Both the position numbers and the translations under genes were made by a program. The notes beneath the pieces are model-generated. The model was not told where the DNA came from and searched no databases. It worked only from the letters and a program-made list of their open reading frames with translations. From assembly GCF_002531935.1 (NCBI RefSeq), contig NZ_NWSV01000002.1:310001-374000 (forward strand): 64,000 nucleotides of DNA, read 5' to 3'. Source of the stretch: Rhizobium chutanense (GTDB lineage: Bacteria; Pseudomonadota; Alphaproteobacteria; Rhizobiales; Rhizobiaceae). Of the stretch, positions 43,469 through 52,736 are shown piece after piece. Each line of letters starts with the position of its first letter. Position 1 is the first letter of the stretch.

Positions 43469-44620
43469 ATGGCACTCCACTTCGAAAAGGCCGAGTTCGC
43501 AAGCCGGCTTGCGCGCCTCACCGAGAAGATGAAGGAAGAAAAGCTCGACGCCCTGCTGCTCTTCGCGCAGGAAAGCATGTACTGGCTGACCGGCTACGAC
43601 ACCTTCGGCTACTGCTTCTTCCAGACGCTGGTCGTCAAGAGTGACGGCACCATGGCGCTGATCACCCGCTCGGCCGATCTTCGCCAGGCGAGGCACACCT
43701 CGATCATCGAGGATATCCACGTCTGGGTCGACAGGGTCAATGCCGATCCGACGCTCGACCTGAAGAACCTGCTGGTCGACATGGATCTGCTCGGCGCCCG
43801 CATCGGCGTCGAATATGATACGCACGGCATGACCGGCCGCGTCGCCCGCCTGCTCGACGCGCAACTGGCCACCTTCGGCCAGATCGTCGACGCCTCCTAT
43901 CTCGTCAGCCGCCTGCGCCTCGTCAAGAGCCCGACCGAGGTCGCCTATGTCGAACGCGCCGCCGTTCTCGCCGACGATGCGCTCGACGCCGCAATCAGGC
44001 TGACCAAGCCCGGCGCCGACGAGGCCGATATCCTGGCCGCCATGCAGGGCGCGATCTTTTCCGGCGGCGGCGACTATCCCGCCAACGAATTCATCATCGG
44101 CTCCAGCGCCGATGCCCTGCTCTGCCGCTACAAGGCCGGCCGCCGCAAGCTCGACGCCAACGACCAGCTGACGCTCGAATGGGCCGGCGCCTATGCGCAT
44201 TATCATGCCGCCATGATGCGCACGATCGTCATCGGCGAACCAATGCAGCGCCACCGCGAACTCTACAATGCCTGCCGCGAGACGATCGAGGCGATCGAGA
44301 CCGTGCTGAAGCCCGGCCATACTTTCGGCGACGTCTTCGACATGCACGCCAAGATCATGGACGAGCGCGGCCTTGCCCGCCACCGGCTGAATGCCTGCGG
44401 CTATTCGCTCGGCGCCCGCTTCTCCCCGTCCTGGATGGAGCATCAGATGTTCCATGTCGGCAATCCGCAGCCGATCGAGCCGAACATGTCGCTCTTCGTG
44501 CACATGATCATCGCCGATTCCGATACGGGCACGGCGATGACGCTCGGCCAGACCTATCTGACGACGGCGGATGCGCCGCGCACGCTGTCCCGCCATCCGC
44601 TCGATTTCATCGGTCTTTGA
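43469..44620 (+). CDS. M24 (creatinase/aminopeptidase P) family protein with altered metal site
   Basis: Pita-bread-fold protein of 383 residues. The N-terminal creatinase domain has LLLFAQESMYWLTGYDTFGYCFFQTLVV; the C-terminal M24 domain begins near LVKSPTEVAYVERAAVLADDAL. The metal-ligand positions of true aminopeptidases are changed: the usual D-x-G...SDxTRT is LEWAGAYAHYHAAMMRT and the usual GHGIG is GYSLG. It therefore should not be a normal dinuclear metallopeptidase; creatinase or ectoine-hydrolase-like chemistry is more likely. Start ATG 43469, with a TTG at 43460 as alternative. Confidence 0.85.
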   Translation: MALHFEKAEFASRLARLTEKMKEEKLDALLLFAQESMYWLTGYDTFGYCFFQTLVVKSDGTMALITRSADLRQARHTSIIEDIHVWVDRVNADPTLDLKNLLVDMDLLGARIGVEYDTHGMTGRVARLLDAQLATFGQIVDASYLVSRLRLVKSPTEVAYVERAAVLADDALDAAIRLTKPGADEADILAAMQGAIFSGGGDYPANEFIIGSSADALLCRYKAGRRKLDANDQLTLEWAGAYAHYHAAMMRTIVIGEPMQRHRELYNACRETIEAIETVLKPGHTFGDVFDMHAKIMDERGLARHRLNACGYSLGARFSPSWMEHQMFHVGNPQPIEPNMSLFVHMIIADSDTGTAMTLGQTYLTTADAPRTLSRHPLDFIGL

Positions 44621-44710
44621 CCGGTGAGAATCCGGAATTGACAGAGGACCTCGCCCGCCCGCATAAATTCGGGCGGGGCTGATGCGATGGTGGGAAGGAC
44701 GGATCAAGGG

Positions 44711-45523
44711 ATGACGCGAGCTGCGATTGTGCCCACGCTCCTGGTCGTCACGGCTCTGCTGACTGCCTGCAATACCACCGATGCGCTGACACCGCTGGTC
44801 GACATCGGCGATTCCTCCGCGAGTGCGCCATCGAACCCGGTCACGCAGAGCGAGGCTGAGAGCCTGGCGGGCACCCGCCAGCCGGCCTTCGCCGCAAATA
44901 CACGGCAGGGCGGCTATCACCCGGCCTATGACCAACCGCAGCGAGCCTATCGGCCCGGTTCCGGTGCGCCTCCGACGACGATGCAGGCGCAGGCCGACGC
45001 TTTGTCGCGCAACGATTCCTCGCCCGCCGCCTCCGCCCCGATCGAAGGACAATCGCTGCCGCCTCCGTCAAGCGGCGGTGAACCTGCCGCTCCGGCGGCC
45101 GAGACGCAGCAGCCTCGGCAAACCGCCGCCCTCAATCCCGGCCCCTCGTCCGCTCGCGGCAATACCGTGCGCTTCCTGCCGATCATCGGCGCACCGGTTC
45201 AGGCGGTCACCCCCCTTTCGCGCCAGCTCGGCTCCGAGGCTCGCGCGCACGGCCTGTCTATCAAAAGCTCGACGGATGCAAGCAGCGACTACATTCTCAA
45301 AGGCTATCTCTCCGCCTTCAGCGACGACGGCAAGGTCACCGTGGTCTATGTCTGGGACATTCTCGACAGTGGCGGCGGCCGTCTGCACCGCATCCAGGGA
45401 CAGGAAAGCGTGCCGACAGCCGCAGCCGATCCCTGGGCCGGCGTTCCGGCCTCGGTGATGCAGCAGATCGGCTCGAAAACCATCGCGGAATTCTCCTCCT
45501 GGCGGCAGACGCAGGGCGGTTAG
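44711..45523 (+). CDS. Putative lipoprotein
   Basis: A 270-residue exported protein: signal peptide TRAAIVPTLLVVTALLTAC with lipobox LTAC, a disordered Pro/Ser/Gln/Ala-rich region of about 130 residues, and a structured C-terminal domain (FLPIIGAPVQAVTPLSRQLGSEARAHGLSIK...DYILKGYLSAFSDDGKVTVVYVWDILD). The C-terminal domain resembles a lipid-linked outer-membrane factor, but I assign no function. Start ATG 44711 behind AAGGACGGATCAAGGG; an ATG at 44687 is possible. The gene lies in the same run as lgt, which would lipidate it. Confidence 0.8.
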   Translation: MTRAAIVPTLLVVTALLTACNTTDALTPLVDIGDSSASAPSNPVTQSEAESLAGTRQPAFAANTRQGGYHPAYDQPQRAYRPGSGAPPTTMQAQADALSRNDSSPAASAPIEGQSLPPPSSGGEPAAPAAETQQPRQTAALNPGPSSARGNTVRFLPIIGAPVQAVTPLSRQLGSEARAHGLSIKSSTDASSDYILKGYLSAFSDDGKVTVVYVWDILDSGGGRLHRIQGQESVPTAAADPWAGVPASVMQQIGSKTIAEFSSWRQTQGG

Positions 45524-45628
45524 TCACAAACTTTTTGCAAATTCGAGAGCCTGTGGCGCCTTTGCCCTTGCATTCACGGGGAAGCTGGCTAAAAAGCGCG
45601 GCTATCAGCGCATAACAGGCGGACCAAA

Positions 45629-46561
45629 ATGAAGGTTTTCGCAGGCAATTCGAACCGGCAACTCGCCGAAGCGATCTGCACCTATCTCAATGTTCCCTTG
45701 GGGAAAGCCAGTGTCCGAAGGTTTGCCGATCAGGAAATCTTCGTGGAAATCCAGGAGAATGTGCGCGGCGAGGACGTTTTCCTCGTACAGCCCACCGCCT
45801 TTCCTGCCAACGACCACTTGATGGAACTGCTGATCATGATCGACGCGATGCGTCGTTCGTCGGCACGCCGCATCACGGCCGTCCTTCCCTATTTCGGTTA
45901 TGCCCGCCAGGACCGTCGTGCTTCAGGTCGCACGCCGATCTCCGCAAAGCTGGTGGCAAACCTGATTACCGAAGCCGGCGCCGATCGCGTCATGACGCTC
46001 GATCTCCATGCCGGGCAGATCCAGGGCTTCTTCGATATTCCCACCGACAATCTCTTCGCCCTGCCCGTACTGACGCGCGACATCAAGAGCCATTACGACC
46101 TCAGCAACGTCATGGTCGTCTCGCCTGACGTCGGCGGCGTGGTCCGCGCACGCGCGCTTGCCAAGCGGCTGGACTGTCTTCTGGCCATCGTCGACAAGCG
46201 TCGCGATCGGCCGGGTGAATCCGAAGTGATGAATATCATCGGCGACATTGCCGGCAAGGACTGCCTGCTGATCGACGACATCGTCGATTCCGGCGGCACG
46301 CTCTGCAACGCGGCCGACGCGATGTTGGCCCAGGGCGCCGCCAGCGTCACCGCCTATATCACCCACGGCGTTCTCTCCGGCGGCGCGGTCACCCGCGTCA
46401 CCTCTTCGAAGCTTCGCGAACTCGTCATCACGGATTCAATCCAGCCGACCACGGCCGTGCTCTCGGCACACAATATCCGCATTGTCACGACGGCGCCGCT
46501 GATCGGCGAAGCCATCAGCCGAACGGCCCAGGAAGAGTCCGTCTCCAGCCTCTTCGATTAA
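45629..46561 (+). CDS. prs: Ribose-phosphate pyrophosphokinase Prs
   Basis: Cytoplasmic PRPP synthetase of 310 residues, feeding purine, pyrimidine, NAD, His and Trp synthesis. [25 protein letters not shown] start, [25 protein letters not shown] (catalytic flexible loop), the PRPP signature [11 protein letters not shown], and [16 protein letters not shown] for the phosphoribosyl pocket. A strong terminator follows immediately. Confidence 0.95.
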   Translation: MKVFAGNSNRQLAEAICTYLNVPLGKASVRRFADQEIFVEIQENVRGEDVFLVQPTAFPANDHLMELLIMIDAMRRSSARRITAVLPYFGYARQDRRASGRTPISAKLVANLITEAGADRVMTLDLHAGQIQGFFDIPTDNLFALPVLTRDIKSHYDLSNVMVVSPDVGGVVRARALAKRLDCLLAIVDKRRDRPGESEVMNIIGDIAGKDCLLIDDIVDSGGTLCNAADAMLAQGAASVTAYITHGVLSGGAVTRVTSSKLRELVITDSIQPTTAVLSAHNIRIVTTAPLIGEAISRTAQEESVSSLFD

Positions 46562-46587
46562 AAAGAGCCGGCATTCGCCGGCTCTTT
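46562..46587 (+). terminator. Terminator of prs
   Basis: An 11-bp stem AAAGAGCCGGC/GCCGGCTCTTT with an ATTC loop, beginning at the prs stop codon; the stem's own A and T runs make it potentially bidirectional. Confidence 0.8.
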
Positions 46588-46722
46588 CAATTTCTGCGTC
46601 AGATGAACGCGCTATTGCCGGCATGCTCTCCGAGCCGCATGAAATGCTGGCCGTTGATTGTCGCGCAGCTGCATTCCTGACGGCACGAGCCCGGACTAAG
46701 CCGTCACGCCGGTCGTTGATGC

Positions 46723-46748
46723 AAAAAAAGGCCGGCACAAGGCCGGCC
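46723..46748 (-). terminator. Terminator of the large exported-protein gene
   Basis: On the minus strand GGCCGGC and GCCGGCC form a stem around a short loop and are followed by TTTTTTT, 30 bases beyond the stop codon at 46778. It converges with the prs terminator. Confidence 0.8.
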
Positions 46749-46777
46749 TCTTCATTTCTGATCCAGATTGAAAACAC

Positions 46778-48352
46778 TCAAGGCTGCTGCGGCTGCGCAG
46801 GCACCGCGTCCTGCCCCTGATCCGGCTCCTGCTCCTGATCTGGCTCCAGTCCCTGATCTTGTTCCTGATCCTGGTCTGTCTCCAGCCCCTGATCCGGACC
46901 ATCCGGTCCCTTGATCTGCTGGCCATTGACCGCCACGGAACCATCGCGGCTGACGCTGATGTCCCAGCGTGAACGGCCGTCCGCATCGGTTTTGGCAAAG
47001 CCCTTCACCATCATGATGCCGAAAGAAATCTGGTTGAGATCGGGATCCGTCTTGGCGAGCTCCTGAATCGCGGCGATCGTCTTGTCGAGATCGCGGGCAA
47101 GGATCGTCGCCTCCATCGAATAGTCCTTCTGGCTATCGACCCGCCCCTCGATCTTGCCCGTCATATCGACATCATAGACCTGCGACTTGGCGCTGATCTT
47201 CGGAAACTCGACGGTAAGCCGACCGTCGCGGAAGAGCTTCTTCGACATCTCCTCGCCGGTCTTTTCCGGCGCCGGATCATTGAAATCCGCTGCCATGATG
47301 GCGTCGCCAAAGCTTGCGAAATCCAGGTTCGGAAGAGCAAGCTGGAAATCGAAGCTGGTCGGCATGAAGGCCGAGTAGGTTGCCGGCATCAGCGGCGTGT
47401 CGAGACTGATCTCCTGCGCGTTCATGCCGAAACCGAAACGCATGGCGTCACTCGGCCCGTCGATGGCGAGGTTGTAGCCGAATGCCTTAGCGCCGCCCTT
47501 GCCCATCTCACTGCTGACGGTCAGATCATTGACCCCGATCGTCTCGCTGAACAAGGTCAGAAGCGGGAAGGCTTCCTTCACAGTTCCCTTGATCTTGTCG
47601 CTGTTCTCGGGGCTCAATTTCTTCTCGTCGAGATGGTCGAGCACGAAGAAGACCATCTCGCGAATCTGCTTTGCCGGCAGGCCGTTCACCTTGGCCTCTG
47701 CATTGATCGAGCCGGCCCGGATTTCAACAGGCGGCATTTGCAGGCCGGAAACCTGCTCGACGAAACCCGACATCGAGCCGGTGCCGACAAAATCGACACG
47801 TCCGTTGCCGCCTGCACTGTCCGACGAACTCAGCTTCTGGTCCATGCCGGCGATGGTGGCATGAACCTCCTCGGTTTCGGACTTGCTGGCTATCTTGATA
47901 TCCTTGGCCGCGAAGGTGCCCGAACGCAGGTAGCTGATCGCCGGGTCGAAGACGCCGCTATAGACAAGCGAAGCGATGGAATAGGTGAAATCCGTCGGCT
48001 TCTGATCCGGGCCTTTGAAGTGGCCGGAAACATTGAACTTGTTGTCGCCTTCGATGTTCCACAGCCCGCTCTCGAGCGGCGTGGCGAACATCGAAAACGG
48101 TGTCAGCCCTTGGATCGTGAACGTCGCCGGATCGGCTTTGGCAAGCAGCTTGGCCAGATCGTAAATGACTTCGTAGCGCGTGCCCGCCGGATTGACCGAT
48201 ATAAGGCCGCTCTTCGCCAGGTCGGCCGGAAGCAGCTTCGTCAAAGTCTCCTTGACCGCATTGGCGCCGTCCTGGTTGATCTCCGCGCTCTCGGCCGTGG
48301 TGAAAAGGCAAAGAGCAAGCATGCTCGTTGCCGTGACAAGTTTGAGACGCAT
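46778..48352 (-). CDS. Large exported protein of unknown function with acidic repeat tail
   Basis: A 524-residue protein: signal peptide MRLKLVTATSMLALCLFTTAESA, then a long beta-rich domain (for example GLWNIEGDNKFNVSGHFKGPDQKPTDFTYSIASLVYSG) that resembles DUF2125-like periplasmic proteins in general style. The last 45 residues (DNA 46781-46912) are a low-complexity Asp-Gln/Glu-Pro repeat with DQ, EP and GLE units, ending QPQQP. The repeat is encoded by near-identical short DNA units, so length polymorphism is likely. Alone, with its own terminator. Confidence 0.7.
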   Translation of the reverse strand: MRLKLVTATSMLALCLFTTAESAEINQDGANAVKETLTKLLPADLAKSGLISVNPAGTRYEVIYDLAKLLAKADPATFTIQGLTPFSMFATPLESGLWNIEGDNKFNVSGHFKGPDQKPTDFTYSIASLVYSGVFDPAISYLRSGTFAAKDIKIASKSETEEVHATIAGMDQKLSSSDSAGGNGRVDFVGTGSMSGFVEQVSGLQMPPVEIRAGSINAEAKVNGLPAKQIREMVFFVLDHLDEKKLSPENSDKIKGTVKEAFPLLTLFSETIGVNDLTVSSEMGKGGAKAFGYNLAIDGPSDAMRFGFGMNAQEISLDTPLMPATYSAFMPTSFDFQLALPNLDFASFGDAIMAADFNDPAPEKTGEEMSKKLFRDGRLTVEFPKISAKSQVYDVDMTGKIEGRVDSQKDYSMEATILARDLDKTIAAIQELAKTDPDLNQISFGIMMVKGFAKTDADGRSRWDISVSRDGSVAVNGQQIKGPDGPDQGLETDQDQEQDQGLEPDQEQEPDQGQDAVPAQPQQP

Positions 48353-48641
48353 AGTCTGTTTTTCTCCTCAGCCGCTTTTTTGGTTGCGGCCATCCAAAGA
48401 TGGCAACCGCGCTGATGTCAAGCCAAGTGGCGGCAGGTACTGGCAATTTTGCCACGCGAGCGGGCGTGGATTGCAAACATTTCAACGAGGTTCGTCTGGC
48501 CAAACGGAAGGTGCGGAAGCAAGCAGTCGATCCAGGCAGATTTGCCGTCTCGGCAATTGAGCGCCCAGGCGAAAGCCGGTATATCAGCGAAAAATCGCTG
48601 CAATCCGCAACTTGCCTTTCCGAGCGACTTATAATATAGGC
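48353..48641. other. Intergenic region upstream of rplY
   Basis: About 290 bases between the divergent exported-protein gene and the rplY leader. It should carry both promoters; a -10-like TATAAT lies at 48630-48635 without a convincing -35 at normal spacing. No other element seen. Confidence 0.45.
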
Positions 48642-48766
48642 CACCGGTCCGCGTAGACACCCTTGGAGGCAACGCGGATGAGGTTGGGTTATACCCGCCT
48701 CCGGTTCGTCGGAACAGGGCTTTCGCCCGCCGCTGAACTCTCCAAATAACCTCGAAAGGAATAGCC
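48642..48766 (+). promoter_or_regulatory. Structured 5' leader of rplY
   Basis: The predicted untranslated leader of about 125 bases folds on paper into GGAGGC/GCCTCC (48665-48670 with 48697-48702), enclosing GGGT-TAT-ACCC (48686-48696), followed by GGGC-TTTC-GCCC (48717-48728). A leader of this kind could be the target of L25 autoregulation. It matches no riboswitch that I recognise. Confidence 0.4.
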
Positions 48767-49372
48767 ATGAGCCAGGAAACTTACGAGCTCAAGGCCGAGG
48801 CGCGCGAACGGGTTGGTAAGGGGTCCGCCCGTGAACTTCGCCGCAACGGTTTGATTCCCGCTGTCATCTATGGTGACAAGCAGGCCCCCATTGCCATCGC
48901 TCTCAACACCAATGAGGTGACGAAGCGCATTCACGCCGGTGGTTTCATGACCACCGTGGCGACGATCGAAGTCGACGGCAAGAAGTTCAAGGTTCTGCCG
49001 AAGGACTATCAGCTCGATCCGGTCCGTGACTTCACGATGCACGTCGATTTTCTGCGCGTCTCCGGCAACACCCAGGTGACCGTCGAAATCCCCGTTCACT
49101 TCATCAATGAAGAGAAGTCCCCGGGCATCAAGGTCGGCGGCGTTCTGAACATCGTTCGTCACGAAGTCGAAGTCCATTGCCCGGCCGATGCGATCCCGGA
49201 ATTCTTCAACGTTGACCTCAACGGCAAGAAGATCGGCGACAGCATCCATATTTCGGAAGTCACCCTGCCGAAGGGCGTCACGACGGTCATCGACCGCGAC
49301 TTCACGATCGCCACCATCATTGCCCCGGCTGGCGGCGTTGACGAGGCTGCGGAAGGCGAAGCCGAAGCCTGA
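48767..49372 (+). CDS. rplY: 50S ribosomal protein L25 (Ctc/TL5 form)
   Basis: 5S-rRNA-binding ribosomal protein of 201 residues. The N-terminal L25 domain is [39 protein letters not shown], and the long C-terminal TL5/Ctc domain ([40 protein letters not shown]) is typical outside enterobacteria. It ends in an acidic Ala/Glu tail. The start follows CGAAAGGAATAGCC. Confidence 0.95.
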   Translation: MSQETYELKAEARERVGKGSARELRRNGLIPAVIYGDKQAPIAIALNTNEVTKRIHAGGFMTTVATIEVDGKKFKVLPKDYQLDPVRDFTMHVDFLRVSGNTQVTVEIPVHFINEEKSPGIKVGGVLNIVRHEVEVHCPADAIPEFFNVDLNGKKIGDSIHISEVTLPKGVTTVIDRDFTIATIIAPAGGVDEAAEGEAEA

Positions 49373-49399
49373 TCGCTTCGACCATTTGTAAAGCATACG

Positions 49400-49428
49400 G
49401 CCCGCCGCCCTCTGGGAGGCGGGCTTTT
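49400..49428 (+). terminator. Terminator of rplY
   Basis: GCCCGCC (49400-49406) pairs with GGCGGGC (49418-49424), followed by TTTT, 27 bases after the stop codon. Confidence 0.8.
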
Positions 49429-49557
49429 CATTGCCCGGCAAAGGCCTCCGTTTCAGCAAATTTAATATATTCGTGAAAGCATGCCCCGTCAGCTGCGATG
49501 AAGCCTGCCCGTACGCGCGACAGCAAATATGGCCGGCCTGGGGGAGTAAACGGAACC

Positions 49558-51909
49558 ATGAACAATTCCGTTGAGAACAGATTTTTTGCGATTGTTTGCG
49601 GAGCGCTGCTTGTTTTTGTCGCTCCTCTCTTTGTTCTCTTCCTTTTTCTTTCCTCCGAACGGGCCGACAAGGAAATACGCGACCATATTTCCGTTCTTCT
49701 TGTCGCCAATGCCCAGGCGCTGGCAAAGCCGCTCTGGGATCTCGATGAGGACAGCGTCACGCAGATCAGCGCGACGGTCGTTTCCCAGGGCGCCATCGTC
49801 AAGGTCGAAGTGCGCGACCAGTCGGGTCAACTCGACGTCAGCCAGTCCACCATTCCGCGCTCCTTCGACGGCAAGCTCGTGCAGGTGTCGCGCGCCATTA
49901 TCTACAACACCGTCGACGGCCCGAAGAACCTCGGCAGCATCAGCGTTTATTATCCCGCGCTCGGCCTGTTTTCCGGCCTGAAGCAGGAAGAAGTCGTCTT
50001 CATCTCGATCTTCATCTTCGCCGTGCTCGCCGTTTTCGGCACCGCGCTGATCGGCAACCGGTTCTTCGTCATCCAGCCGCTCATGCGGCTGACGGCGGCG
50101 ATCGAGGCCACCCGCCAGTTGGGCTCCCGTCATCATGTCGACTGGCAGTCGAACGATGAGATGGGACGGCTTGCCCGCAGCTTCAACGAGATGCAGACGA
50201 AGCTCGAAAGCGAAGAAAAAGAGCTGAAGCTCGCCCACCGCCGCGCCACCGACATCTATAATCTGACGCCCGCCATGCTCTTCTCGCTCGATGAGGAAGA
50301 CCGCATCACCGCCGTCAGCGACTACTGGCTGCTTGCCACAGGTTATAACCGCGCCGCCGTCATCGGCCGCAACTTCGCCGATCTCGTCACACCGGCCACC
50401 CGCGACAAATTCATCAGGCGCCGCCAGGCCGAAAGCGGCATGACCGTCACCGTCAAGTTCGTCTGCCTGGATGGCCGCATCATGGACGTCCTCATCATGG
50501 AATCGGAGGCGGAAGCCGGCGCTCACGACCGCCTCTCGCTATCGGTCATGACCGATGTGACCGAACTCAAGGCCTCCGAGGACCGCAATCATCGCCAGGC
50601 GATCACCGATCACCTGACCGGGCTTCTCAATCGCCAGGGCTTCGAAGCCGTCCTCGACAACAAGATCGCCGCCGCCGACGCGGCCGGCCAGGAGCTTGCC
50701 TGCCTTTTCGTCGATCTCGATCGCTTCAAGTGGATCAACGACAATATGGGCCACGCCGCCGGCGACATGGCGCTGGTCGAACTCGTCGAGCGCCTGAAGA
50801 CCTATCTTGCCCCCTCCGATGAGGCGGCCCGTCTCGGCGGCGACGAATTTGCCATCCTGCTGCCGGCCAAGGACGCCGAAAAACGTGCCAGGATGATGTG
50901 CGAGCAGATCGCCTCGATCTTCGAAACGCCGTTCGCCCCCGACATGCATCTGAGTGCTTCCGTCGGCATCGCCATTTATCCGCACCATGCCGCAACCGCG
51001 GCCGAACTGCTGCAGAAATCCGACCTGGCGATGTATGCCAAGAAACGCGACGGCAAGAATGGCGCGCAGCTCTTCGACAACGCCATGCTCGACCGTGCCC
51101 GCAGCCGCGCCGAGATCGAAGCCAATATCGAAGCCGGCCTCGTCGACAACTGGTTCGAGGCCTTCCTGCAGCCGATCGTCAATCTGAACGGTCGCGGCAT
51201 AGCCGGTTTCGAAGCGCTGATGCGTCTCAACCATCCGCAGAAGGGCTTGATGCCGCCGGCCGAGATCATCAGCGTCGCCGAAGAGACGGCAAAGATCGTC
51301 CGCGTCGGCAACGTCATCATGGAAAAGGCGATCGCCAATCTCGCAAAGATTTCCTGCATAGCGGGCATGCAGGATACCTATCTCGCCATCAACTTCTCGC
51401 CGCTGCAGTTCGAGCCGGCGCTGCCGGCCCGCCTTGCCGCGATCGTCGGTCGCCATGGCATCCGCCCTGAACGCATCGTCGTCGAGATCACAGAAGCCGT
51501 GCTGATGCACGACAACCCGCAAATCCGCATGATTGTCACGGAGCTTCGCCATTTCGGCTGCCGCATCGCGCTGGACGATTTCGGCACCGGCTATTCTTCG
51601 CTGAGCTATCTCAACCGCTTCCCGGTCGATATCATCAAGATCGATCAGTCCTTCACCCGCGCGATCAACGACGGCGACGACGACGTGCGCCAGAAGAGCC
51701 GCATGCTGATCGAAGGCATTACCACGCTCTCGCACAAGATGAACTGCACCGTCATCGCCGAGGGCATCGAGACCGAAGAGGAATGCCGCACGCTCCACCA
51801 GATGGGGCTTGATTATGGCCAGGGCTACCTCTTCCATCGCCCACAGCATGCAACCACGCTCATCGAACAACTGGTGGGCTCGCAATCGGCCGTGGCCCGC
51901 GCCTCGTGA
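49558..51909 (+). CDS. Membrane GGDEF-EAL cyclic-di-GMP enzyme (HAMP-PAS-GGDEF-EAL)
   Basis: A 783-residue signalling protein: helix 1 (FFAIVCGALLVFVAPLFVLFLFL), a periplasmic sensor of about 110 residues, helix 2 (VVFISIFIFAVLAVFGTALIG), HAMP, a PAS region, GGDEF with the intact RLGGDEFAILLP active site, and EAL with intact FEALMRL, DDFGTGYSSLSYL and the downstream IIKIDQSF. Both catalytic domains look functional, so it may make and degrade cyclic-di-GMP. Start ATG 49558 behind GGGGGAG; the frame is open to 49498. A periplasmic binding protein gene follows 26 bases later and may be its ligand-sensing partner. Confidence 0.92.
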   Translation: MNNSVENRFFAIVCGALLVFVAPLFVLFLFLSSERADKEIRDHISVLLVANAQALAKPLWDLDEDSVTQISATVVSQGAIVKVEVRDQSGQLDVSQSTIPRSFDGKLVQVSRAIIYNTVDGPKNLGSISVYYPALGLFSGLKQEEVVFISIFIFAVLAVFGTALIGNRFFVIQPLMRLTAAIEATRQLGSRHHVDWQSNDEMGRLARSFNEMQTKLESEEKELKLAHRRATDIYNLTPAMLFSLDEEDRITAVSDYWLLATGYNRAAVIGRNFADLVTPATRDKFIRRRQAESGMTVTVKFVCLDGRIMDVLIMESEAEAGAHDRLSLSVMTDVTELKASEDRNHRQAITDHLTGLLNRQGFEAVLDNKIAAADAAGQELACLFVDLDRFKWINDNMGHAAGDMALVELVERLKTYLAPSDEAARLGGDEFAILLPAKDAEKRARMMCEQIASIFETPFAPDMHLSASVGIAIYPHHAATAAELLQKSDLAMYAKKRDGKNGAQLFDNAMLDRARSRAEIEANIEAGLVDNWFEAFLQPIVNLNGRGIAGFEALMRLNHPQKGLMPPAEIISVAEETAKIVRVGNVIMEKAIANLAKISCIAGMQDTYLAINFSPLQFEPALPARLAAIVGRHGIRPERIVVEITEAVLMHDNPQIRMIVTELRHFGCRIALDDFGTGYSSLSYLNRFPVDIIKIDQSFTRAINDGDDDVRQKSRMLIEGITTLSHKMNCTVIAEGIETEEECRTLHQMGLDYGQGYLFHRPQHATTLIEQLVGSQSAVARAS

Positions 51910-51935
51910 ATGAAAGAACGAAGGAGATGATAGTG

Positions 51936-52649
51936 ATGAAAAAGCTCCTGTTTCTCGCATGCCTGGCGCTGCCCTGCGCCGCTCATGCGCAAACGGTAAC
52001 CTTCACCACCGAGGACTACGCCCCCTTCAACTATCGCGACGGCAAGGAGATCAAGGGCGCGACCGTCGAACAGGTCGAAAAGATAATGGCCGCGATCGGC
52101 GTCGACTACACGATCGAGATCATGCCCTGGGCGCGCGCCTATGGCCTTGCCCGCACGGCGCCGATGACCTGTGTCTTCGTAACCGCCCACAACAGCGCCC
52201 GTGACCCGTTGTTCAAATGGGTCGAGCCGCTGCTCATCGACCGCAACATCCTGATCACCCGCAAGGGCTCGGGCGTCACTGCCAGCAATCTGGAAGAGGC
52301 GAAGAAATATACGGTCGGCACGCAGCGCGAGGATTACACCGAGACGATCCTGAAGGAGAAGGGCTTCACCAAGCTCGATGTCGCCAGCGATTTCAACGCC
52401 ACCCTGCGCAAGCTGCTCAGTGGGCGCATCGACATGATGCCGATCTCCGAACTCTATTTCGAGAAGATCAAGGCCGACCAGCCGGTGGAAATGGTGACCG
52501 TGCTCTCCGCCCAGCCGATGAGCATTGCCTGCGAGAAGAGCTTTCCGGACGATCTGCTCGCGAAGATGCAGGCGGCTCTCGACAAGCTCATCGCCGATGG
52601 CGACCAGAAGCAGATCTTCCTGAAATACGGCATGAACCTGTCGCAGTGA
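51936..52649 (+). CDS. Periplasmic solute-binding protein (family 3-like) without transporter genes
   Basis: A 237-residue protein: signal peptide KKLLFLACLALPCAAHAQ, then an SBP family 3-type domain (TFTTEDYAPFNYRDGKEIKGATVEQVEKIMAAIGVDYTIEIMPWARAYGLA...GRIDMMPISELYFEKI). No permease or ATPase gene is adjacent. It follows the GGDEF-EAL gene by 26 bases with GGAG eight bases before the ATG, so it is best seen as the soluble sensor for that protein, like NspS with MbaA in Vibrio; this pairing is inference. Confidence 0.82.
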   Translation: MKKLLFLACLALPCAAHAQTVTFTTEDYAPFNYRDGKEIKGATVEQVEKIMAAIGVDYTIEIMPWARAYGLARTAPMTCVFVTAHNSARDPLFKWVEPLLIDRNILITRKGSGVTASNLEEAKKYTVGTQREDYTETILKEKGFTKLDVASDFNATLRKLLSGRIDMMPISELYFEKIKADQPVEMVTVLSAQPMSIACEKSFPDDLLAKMQAALDKLIADGDQKQIFLKYGMNLSQ

Positions 52650-52736
52650 TTGCGATGGAGACTGCCCTTTCCGCTTGACTTTGCGGTCATTTGCAGGTGG
52701 TGAACGGCGGGAAGTTCTAGCAAGGAAAAACAGACC

